Below are positions 8,008 to 12,279 of a stretch of 12,279 nucleotides of DNA, piece after piece (the first letter of the stretch is position 1; each line of letters starts with the position of its first letter). The notes under the pieces are model-generated. The model made no database searches, was not told the origin of the DNA, and saw nothing but the letters and a program-made list of their open reading frames with translations. The position numbers were made by a program, and so were the translations under genes. The stretch lies in NCBI GenBank assembly GCA_012800685.1, contig JAAZIT010000094.1:1-12279 (forward strand), written 5' to 3'. The stretch comes from Clostridiales bacterium. Lineage in GTDB: Bacteria; Bacillota; Clostridia; Oscillospirales; Ruminococcaceae.

Positions 8008-9237
8008 TTATTTGTTTTTTCTCTTTTGATCTAGCTTAGCTTTTACTTTAATAGGAAGTCCAAACAAATTGATAAATCCTGCTGAATCAGACTGATCATA
8101 AACATCGTCCTCATCAAAAGTAGCCACTTCTTCATCATATAGGGTATATGGTGAAGTTACGCCAGCGTTAATGATGTTGCCCTTATATAACTTTAGCTTT
8201 ACATCACCAGTAACAGTTTTTTGTGTTTCAGTAACAAATGCACTCATTGCTTCACGAAGTGGCGTGTACCACTGTCCATTATAAACTATGTCAGCAAACT
8301 TAATTCCAAGATACTGCTTAACTCTTGCTGTTTCTTTATCAAGTGTAATTGTTTCAAGAACTTCATGTGCGTGGTATAAAATAGCTCCACCTGGAGTTTC
8401 ATAAACGCCTCTTGATTTCATTCCAACGAGACGGTTTTCAACTAAATCAGCAAGCCCAATTCCGTTTGCGCCACCTAGCTCATTAAGCTTTTCAACTAGC
8501 TCAATAGCACCAAGCTCAACACCATCAATTGATGTAGGAACACCCTTTTCAAAATGAATTGTTAGGTAGGTTGCCTTATCAGGAGCCATTTCTGGTGAAA
8601 CACCCATTTCTAAGAAGCCTTCTTTATTATAAGTTGGCTCGTTAGCAGGGTCTTCAAGATCAAGTCCCTCATGTGATAGGTGCCAAATATTTTTGTCCTT
8701 TGAATAATTTGTTTCTCTATTAATTTTTAAAGGAATGTTGTGTGCCTCAGCGTACTCGATTTCTTCATCTCTTGACTTGATATCCCAAGTTCTCCAAGGT
8801 GCAATAATTTCCATATCAGGAGCAAATGCTTTAATAGCAAGCTCAAATCTAACTTGATCATTACCCTTACCAGTACAACCATGACAAATAGCGTCAGCAC
8901 CCTCTTCAAGTGCAATCTCAGCAATTCTCTTACCAATAATAGGTCTTGCGAAAGAAGTTCCTAGCATATATCTGTTTTCATAAATAGCACCAGCTTGAAC
9001 TGTTGGGAAAACATAATCTGTAATAAATTCTTCTGTTAGATGTTCAATATAAAGCTTTGAAGCACCTGTTTTAAGCGCCTTTTCTTCTAGTCCATCAAGC
9101 TCTGTTCCCTGTCCAACGTCTCCAGAAACCGCAACAACTTCACAATTGTTATAGTTTTCTTTCAACCAAGGAATAATAATAGAGGTATCAAGTCCCCCTG
9201 AATAAGCTAAAACAACCTTTTTGATTTCCTTTGCCAT
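8008..9237 (-). CDS. argG: Argininosuccinate synthase ArgG
   Basis: ArgG condenses citrulline and aspartate with ATP to give argininosuccinate. It is a 409-aa enzyme with the N-type ATP pyrophosphatase loop AYSGGLDTS at residues 11-19, the HGCTGKGNDQ block near 119-128, and the family's conserved SHEGLDLEDP and YETPGG segments. I choose the ATG at 9237 (MAKEIKK), the usual family start. AAAGGA lies 12 nt upstream, slightly long. ATGs at 9249 (0 nt from that site) and 9267 (no ribosome site) would add 4 or 10 residues. It is the first arg gene after the promoter region, which makes it the head of the cluster. Confidence 0.96.
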   Translation of the reverse strand: MAKEIKKVVLAYSGGLDTSIIIPWLKENYNNCEVVAVSGDVGQGTELDGLEEKALKTGASKLYIEHLTEEFITDYVFPTVQAGAIYENRYMLGTSFARPIIGKRIAEIALEEGADAICHGCTGKGNDQVRFELAIKAFAPDMEIIAPWRTWDIKSRDEEIEYAEAHNIPLKINRETNYSKDKNIWHLSHEGLDLEDPANEPTYNKEGFLEMGVSPEMAPDKATYLTIHFEKGVPTSIDGVELGAIELVEKLNELGGANGIGLADLVENRLVGMKSRGVYETPGGAILYHAHEVLETITLDKETARVKQYLGIKFADIVYNGQWYTPLREAMSAFVTETQKTVTGDVKLKLYKGNIINAGVTSPYTLYDEEVATFDEDDVYDQSDSAGFINLFGLPIKVKAKLDQKRKNK

Positions 9238-9347
9238 AATTATATTCATTCCTTTCTGCAAGCCCATGTTAAACTAATTAGCATTAACCAATCTGAAAAT
9301 ATGGCAACAAGCCCATCCCTCAACAGCTAAATTACCACTAACGTCAA

Positions 9348-9356
9348 ATTATACCA
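9348..9356 (-). promoter_or_regulatory. Candidate second promoter of argG (extended -10)
   Basis: The minus strand reads TGGTATAAT, a perfect -10 hexamer preceded by the TGn of extended -10 promoters. There is no convincing -35 at 16-18 nt. Initiation would fall near 9341, about 100 nt before argG and downstream of the hairpins and the ARG-box palindrome. Sequence alone does not prove activity in such AT-rich DNA. Confidence 0.35.
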
Positions 9357-9369
9357 ATTATTAACATCT

Positions 9370-9412
9370 TAGCTTAACGTTTGAAGCTAGCCACTAAAAT
9401 GGTTCTTCAAAC
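9370..9412 (-). other. Competing hairpins in the argG leader
   Basis: Two stems in the leader RNA cannot form together. Stem A pairs GTTTGAAG (9405-9412) with CTTCAAAC (9379-9386), 8 bp, with a further CCA/TGG inside. Stem B pairs TAGCTT (9384-9389) with AAGCTA (9370-9375) around an 8-nt loop and uses part of stem A's 3' arm. AGCTAA (9369-9374) can also pair with TTAGCT at 9325-9330. No U-run follows either stem, so this is not an ordinary terminator. I see no T-box or known riboswitch signature. Confidence 0.4.
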
Positions 9413-9439
9413 AAATAATTAAATTTTATTTATATTCAG

Positions 9440-9453
9440 TGTATGAATATACA
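9440..9453. promoter_or_regulatory. Candidate ARG box (ArgR/AhrC operator) in the argG leader
   Basis: TGTATGAATATACA is a 14-bp palindrome with 5-bp half-sites TGTAT and ATACA around 4 bp, the spacing of ARG boxes (TGAAT-N4-ATTCA and variants). The symmetry extends outward to AGTGTAT/ATACACT. It lies about 65-80 nt downstream of the likely start point of the main promoter, where an ArgR hexamer could pair with the upstream box. Confidence 0.55.
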
Positions 9454-9481
9454 CTATAGCGTCATACGTATTTTCTAATAT

Positions 9482-9507
9482 ACTAACATACTACCAAACT
9501 AACATAC
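9482..9507. repeat. 10-bp direct repeat in the early leader
   Basis: ACTAACATAC occurs at 9482-9491 and again at 9498-9507, a 16-nt period. On the transcribed strand both copies read GTATGTTAGT, so each contains ATG TTA GT, and the first-transcribed copy forms part of the short frame at 9491-9517. The repeat lies just downstream of the predicted transcription start. Confidence 0.6.
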
Positions 9508-9517
9508 GCCTTAGCAT
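9491..9517 (-). other. Possible tiny leader frame with adjacent Arg codons
   Basis: A frame of eight codons reads MLRRMLVW and then TAG; the Arg codons are AGG and CGT. Its ATG falls about 8 nt after the -10 hexamer, so the message would be leaderless or nearly so, and there is no ribosome site. Arg codons in the leader of an arginine operon suggest attenuation by translation, but a frame this short can arise by chance. Confidence 0.2.
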
Positions 9518-9524
9518 AATCTAT

Positions 9525-9552
9525 ATTATACACAAATATACGAGTTTGTCAA
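9525..9552 (-). promoter_or_regulatory. Main promoter of the arg cluster
   Basis: On the minus strand there is a perfect -35 TTGACA (9547-9552), a 16-nt spacer, and a perfect -10 TATAAT (9525-9530), typical of the housekeeping sigma factor. Initiation is expected near 9518, giving a 5' leader of about 280 nt before argG. ARG-box-like palindromes lie on both sides, and an imperfect palindrome with ATGCA/TGCAT arms (9561-9576) lies just upstream of the -35. Confidence 0.8.
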
Positions 9553-9601
9553 TAGGTTTATGCAGTTATTTGCATTTATTTTGTATAAACCACGTTTTTG
9601 A

Positions 9602-9615
9602 TGAATAATTATACA
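9602..9615. promoter_or_regulatory. Candidate upstream ARG box, part of a 9601-9634 half-site cluster
   Basis: TGAATAATTATACA differs by one base from the symmetric box TGAATAATTATTCA. It is embedded in a 9-bp inverted repeat (ATGAATAAT at 9601-9609 and ATTATTCAT at 9615-9623), and a further palindrome TGTATATACA lies at 9625-9634. The cluster lies about 50 bp upstream of the main -35 and just after the small membrane gene's stop codon. Two separated operators resemble the two-operator design known for the Bacillus arginine operon; binding here is inferred. Confidence 0.55.
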
Positions 9616-9635
9616 TTATTCATTTGTATATACAC

Positions 9636-9818
9636 CTATTTATTCATTTTATCATTTTTGAATTTACTTTTTACCACAAAATCGAGTACTAAAGTTGGCA
9701 CTGCTGGAACAATTGCTACTACATATGGCTTATCAAACCACACGACTAGTACGATCCCAATAATCGTTATTAAATTTAGAATAATTGCAACAACAATCCA
9801 CCTATTCACATTTTTCAT
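9636..9818 (-). CDS. Small two-helix membrane protein, function unknown
   Basis: This is a 60-aa protein with two hydrophobic segments (about residues 7-28 and 32-49) joined by a WFDKP turn, and a lysine-rich hydrophilic C-terminus (KSKFKNDKMNK). I chose the ATG at 9818 because AAAGG lies about 7 nt upstream; an ATG at 9833 would add five residues. It follows the TIM-barrel gene by 53 nt and is probably co-transcribed with it. I see no terminator between this gene and the arg promoter. No family recognised. Confidence 0.65.
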   Translation of the reverse strand: MKNVNRWIVVAIILNLITIIGIVLVVWFDKPYVVAIVPAVPTLVLDFVVKSKFKNDKMNK

Positions 9819-9871
9819 GTTTTCGCCTTTCATATTTCCATATGTATCCTAGCCTATTAAAGACCATTTTA

Positions 9872-10546
9872 TTAAGGGTGAGGTTTTCCTTCCCTATAAG
9901 CAGACATGATATCTCTAAAAATCTCGCTATTAGACGGTGGTGTCCAAGTAATTGAATTTGCCCCTGCCTCAATAGTTTTATCAATTGAATCCAACGTAGG
10001 TCCACCTGTAGCAATTATTGGAAATTCAGGATGTAATATTCTAATCTTCTCAACAAGCTCTGGAGTTTTTGAACCAGCAGAAACGTTAAAAATAGCAGCG
10101 CCATTATCAATTCTCTTTTGAAAATCAAATTCTTCATTTACTACAGTAACAATAACTGGAACATCCACTCTATTTGAAAGACTTCTCACAACATTATTGC
10201 TTGTCGGTGCATTAACTACAACGCCCATAGCGCCTTGCATTTCAGCAAACTGTGCAAGGTTCAAAACTCTCTTTCCTTGAGTTAATCCACCACCAACCCC
10301 AGCAAAAACTGGAATGTCAGCTGCAAGCATTAAAGCTTGTGTGATTATCGGTTGAGGAGTAAAGGGATAAACAGCCATAATTGCGTCAGCATTACTATTT
10401 TTTATAATACTTAAGTCAGTTGAAAAAATTATGGATTTAATAAGCTTTCCGAAAATTCTAATGCCACTACAATTAGAAATGTTTTCAGGCACACGAAGTG
10501 CAAATTTCCGAAGAGTCCCGCTTATCTGTGGCGCATTCTGAATCAT
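9872..10546 (-). CDS. TIM-barrel-like protein (aldolase/phosphate-binding-type fold), function unknown
   Basis: This 224-aa cytosolic protein shows the alternating strand/helix pattern of a beta/alpha barrel. Gly-rich loops follow predicted strands: FAGVGGGLTQGKR (about 81-93), FNVSAGSKT (about 153-161) and IATGGPTLDSI (about 178-188). The last resembles the phosphate-binding loop of KDPG-aldolase-like and related enzymes. No catalytic residue can be assigned with confidence, so no reaction is claimed. The frame is open to an ATG at 10600, but that lies only 8 nt after the promoter's -10 and has no ribosome site. The ATG at 10546 has AAAGGA 8 nt upstream and is preferred. It heads a short unit with the small membrane gene. 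Confidence 0.75.
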   Translation of the reverse strand: MIQNAPQISGTLRKFALRVPENISNCSGIRIFGKLIKSIIFSTDLSIIKNSNADAIMAVYPFTPQPIITQALMLAADIPVFAGVGGGLTQGKRVLNLAQFAEMQGAMGVVVNAPTSNNVVRSLSNRVDVPVIVTVVNEEFDFQKRIDNGAAIFNVSAGSKTPELVEKIRILHPEFPIIATGGPTLDSIDKTIEAGANSITWTPPSNSEIFRDIMSAYREGKPHP

Positions 10547-10608
10547 ACTCAACATCCTTTCTTTTAAAGGTTCTACACTGGTTAAAATTTCTATATACAT
10601 ACACGTTA

Positions 10609-10637
10609 ATTATATCACACGACAGTAAAAAAATCAA
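10609..10637 (-). promoter_or_regulatory. Promoter of the TIM-barrel / small membrane unit
   Basis: On the minus strand TTGATT (10632-10637) and a perfect TATAAT (10609-10614) are separated by exactly 17 nt. Initiation is expected near 10602, giving a leader of about 56 nt to the preferred ATG at 10546. No operator-like palindrome overlaps it. Confidence 0.7.
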
Positions 10638-10682
10638 TCAAATATTTAATTTTAACATATAGTTATATTTAACTAACGTGGT

Positions 10683-10716
10683 TTAATATTGTAATTGATA
10701 TTTTTAAAAATATTAA
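10683..10716 (-). other. AT-only hairpin after the FkbM gene
   Basis: Arms TTAATATT and AATATTAA (8 bp) enclose an 18-nt loop that itself holds ATTTTTAAAAAT. It lies 16 nt after the methyltransferase stop codon. Without any G-C pair it would be a weak terminator at best. The remainder of this intergenic stretch holds only the promoter at 10609-10637. Confidence 0.25.
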
Positions 10717-10731
10717 CTAAATTTAGGCATT

Positions 10732-11799
10732 TTAAACGCAAAACAAATTAGTCTCCCAAGCCGGATAATAAGGATAATGTCTAATATAAAACTTATAATT
10801 TGAGTTAATCTCATTTATTTGGAGAGGCAGGTCGAACAGGTCCTCAAGCCTATGGTAAAGTGCCACGCAAAGCTTTGGACTAAATTCCGAAATAGTTTTC
10901 TCTGAGCCTTGAACAGCTTGTTTTTCGGCACCCTCAACGTCATATTTAATGTAATCAGGTTTTTTATCATTTAAAACATCATCAACAGAAACACAGGCTG
11001 TTAAAACCCCCTTTTCATCAACTCTCGCCATACGTCCCCCCTCTTTGGAAAACAGTATTTCACCGGAGCTACTCCAAGCCACTCCATTTATACAAAAGCA
11101 GTTTTTTAAATCTCCAGTTGCTTCAGAGAGCTTTCTAAAATTTCTTTTGTTTGGCTCAACAGCGTATATTTCTTTATAGCTTCCATTTGTATAGCTTAGA
11201 AATTCTCTAACAGTGTCCCCATTATAAGCACCTAAATCAACATATGTACTGTCTTTTTCGAGCATTAATATGTTGTTATACGCTTCATCAGGGTCGGTCG
11301 TAACTTCTCTTAAATATTTAATATCGCCAGTTATTTTATATGAAATTAGATTTTGAAAAACTTTTTTAGAAAAATCATCAGCTAACAAATTATATACCTT
11401 TTTGGCTTTTTCAAAATTTCCCTTAAGATATTCTTTAGTAAATGGATCTCCAATACCAACTACTGCTGTATCTGGTACTAAAAGCCTATGCTTGGTTGCT
11501 AAAAAATCAATTCTTTCTATAAGTGCTGGATACCCTGCTCCAAAGGCTAGAACAATTACAAATTCCTTAAATTCCTCTTGAACTTGGGCATAGGTTTTCA
11601 CCAAATGTCCCACAAAAGAATGTCCTCTGACAAATTCATCACTTGCAAAAATCCCAGTTTCTTTTATATCATATTTTTTAAATTGGTCTAAAAGCTTTAA
11701 GCAGCCATCCCCCATTCCGTATATGAATATAGGAAGCTTAGTCTCTTTTAAATACTCCCAACTCGAAGTTAGTTCTTGAAAACAACTATACTCTAACAT
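10732..11799 (-). CDS. FkbM-family SAM-dependent methyltransferase with N-terminal Rossmann-like domain
   Basis: This is a 355-aa protein. Residues 175-355 carry FkbM methyltransferase landmarks: VDLGAYNGDT (187-196, SAM-binding motif I), YAVEPN (212-217), VSVDDVL (270-276), IKYDVEGAE (284-292) and ALYHRLEDL (313-321). Such enzymes usually O-methylate sugars or small metabolites; the substrate here is unknown. Residues 23-115 look like a second nucleotide-binding-like domain beginning IFIYGMGDG, as seen in sugar-modifying proteins, which suggests a glycan or surface-polysaccharide context. The ATG follows GGAGGAG, a strong site. A terminator lies only about 33 nt upstream and no promoter is obvious in between, so expression may depend on read-through. 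Confidence 0.85.
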   Translation of the reverse strand: MLEYSCFQELTSSWEYLKETKLPIFIYGMGDGCLKLLDQFKKYDIKETGIFASDEFVRGHSFVGHLVKTYAQVQEEFKEFVIVLAFGAGYPALIERIDFLATKHRLLVPDTAVVGIGDPFTKEYLKGNFEKAKKVYNLLADDFSKKVFQNLISYKITGDIKYLREVTTDPDEAYNNILMLEKDSTYVDLGAYNGDTVREFLSYTNGSYKEIYAVEPNKRNFRKLSEATGDLKNCFCINGVAWSSSGEILFSKEGGRMARVDEKGVLTACVSVDDVLNDKKPDYIKYDVEGAEKQAVQGSEKTISEFSPKLCVALYHRLEDLFDLPLQINEINSNYKFYIRHYPYYPAWETNLFCV

Positions 11800-11831
11800 A
11801 GCTCCTCCTGTTAAAATTCTTTTTAAATTTT

Positions 11832-11865
11832 AAAAACCCCAGCCATATTGAAAAGCTAGGGTTTT
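11832..11865 (-). terminator. Intrinsic terminator after the PH-domain gene
   Basis: Minus-strand RNA pairs AAAACCCTAGC (11855-11865) with GCTGGGGTTTT (11833-11843), 11 bp including one G·U, around an 11-nt loop, followed by a U-run. It starts about 24 nt after the PH-domain gene's stop codon, with classical intrinsic terminator form. The G·U pair and 3' U-run fit minus-strand transcription, though the A-tract on the other side could allow weak two-way action. Confidence 0.8.
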
Positions 11866-11889
11866 ATCTTATTATTTAATAATTACTAA

Positions 11890-12213
11890 CTACTTTACAT
11901 CAAAATTACAATTATCCGAATGCATATCCATCATATCTCTACCACGAATATTGTACTTGTCTCTTTGAATATTTAAATACTTGTCAACTAAATTAAGTAC
12001 CATTCTTGGGTTCTTAACAGCTGTTATTTCTTTAATCGGTGTGTCAGCATCTTTTACATGAATAATAACTGTCCCACACTTAAAAAGTCTTTGAAAAAAT
12101 GGTAGTCTTAGCTTTTTATCAGTTATCTTGTACAAGTCACACTCATCTTCAACTATTGAAAAAAACCCTCTTCTAGTTATCAATTTATCAGCAGTCAAAA
12201 AATATCTGGTAAA
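11890..12213 (-). CDS. Bacterial PH-domain (bPH_2) protein, 5' end lost at the foldback
   Basis: This is the C-terminal part of a small PH-like protein. The open frame reads FTRYFLTADKLITRRGFF, then DLYKITD, FQRLFKCGTVIIHV and NPRMVLNLVDKY, matching the usual bPH_2 order: a RY.LT..RLI..RG.F strand pair, the Q..LF..G.V strand, then a P...-helix. A frame beginning at the TTG at 12198 would start in the middle of the first strand and has no ribosome site. The coding sense continues through the hairpin loop to about 12213, so the real start and any N-terminal membrane segment lie outside the genuine sequence given here. Role unknown; family members are often membrane-associated. The stop is TAG. 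Confidence 0.75.
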   Translation of the reverse strand, partial: FTRYFLTADKLITRRGFFSIVEDECDLYKITDKKLRLPFFQRLFKCGTVIIHVKDADTPIKEITAVKNPRMVLNLVDKYLNIQRDKYNIRGRDMMDMHSDNCNFDVK

Positions 12214-12279
12214 TGATATTTTTTGACTGCTGATAAATTGATAACTAGAAGAGGGTTTTTTTCAATAGTTGAAGATGAG
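12142..12279. repeat. Perfect 65-bp inverted repeat with 8-nt loop at the window end
   Basis: Positions 12142-12206 are the exact reverse complement of 12215-12279, separated by TGGTAAAT (12207-12214). The palindrome runs to the last base, so it may continue. The left arm is coding sequence of the PH-domain gene, so the right arm repeats the same codons on the plus strand. A perfect, coding-derived fold at a sequence end is typical of a chimeric or foldback assembly artefact rather than a functional element. Confidence 0.95.

Noticed and set aside
8727..8936. Second minus-strand frame inside argG
   Set aside because: It is an out-of-frame shadow within a highly conserved ArgG region, with no separate start signal.
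9601..9623. Terminator after the small membrane gene
   Set aside because: The 9-bp inverted repeat is all A-T apart from one pair and has no following U-run on the minus strand; the half-sites fit an ArgR operator better.
9238..9635. T-box or known riboswitch in the argG leader
   Set aside because: The conserved T-box sequence (AGGGTGGNACCGCG type) and a terminator/antiterminator pair with a U-run are absent, and I see no signature of a known riboswitch class.
12142..12279. Hairpin telomere or transposon end
   Set aside because: The left arm is ordinary coding sequence of a PH-domain gene, and no transposase, integrase or protelomerase gene is present.
1..12279. CRISPR arrays, tRNA, rRNA or insertion sequences
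   Set aside because: No regularly spaced repeats, cloverleaf-like stretches, rRNA motifs or transposase-like proteins are visible on either strand.

Overview
The window is low-GC, AT-rich DNA with purine-rich AGGAGG-type ribosome binding sites, consensus TTGACA/TATAAT promoters and short intergenic gaps. Together with the gene content this suggests an anaerobic Firmicute, probably of the Clostridia; this is inference, since there is no rRNA or other marker gene. Every gene I can support lies on the minus strand, so transcription runs from the high coordinates towards position 1. Many plus-strand reading frames exist, but they are shadows.

Right end (about 10,700-12,279): a fragment of a bacterial PH-domain (bPH_2) gene, a hairpin terminator, and a FkbM-type methyltransferase gene. 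The last 138 bases are a perfect inverted repeat (65-nt arms, 8-nt loop) that copies part of the PH-domain gene back on itself. This truncates the gene and looks like a contig-end foldback artefact.

Middle (about 9,240-10,640): a good promoter drives a small transcription unit encoding a TIM-barrel-like protein and a 60-residue two-helix membrane protein. After it comes a 400-base gene-free stretch. It holds a near-consensus promoter, two ARG-box-like palindromes (candidate ArgR/AhrC operators), a long 5' leader with competing hairpins, a possible second promoter, and a tiny open frame with two adjacent Arg codons.

Left three quarters (1-9,237): an arginine biosynthesis cluster in the transcriptional order argG - pentapeptide-repeat gene - argH - four-helix membrane protein - argC - argJ - argB - membrane-anchored lipase-like hydrolase - argD (cut by the window edge). 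ArgJ, ArgB, ArgC and ArgD make ornithine through the acetylated cyclic route, with ArgJ recycling the acetyl group. ArgG and ArgH turn citrulline plus aspartate into arginine plus fumarate. Ornithine carbamoyltransferase (argF), carbamoyl phosphate synthase and argR are not in the window. ArgC is the short, less common (type 2) form. A hairpin terminator or attenuator lies between the pentapeptide gene and argH.

The most distinctive feature is that three genes with no known arginine role (a pentapeptide beta-helix protein, a polytopic membrane protein and a membrane-fused serine hydrolase) are interleaved in the same direction with the arg genes at operon-like spacing.
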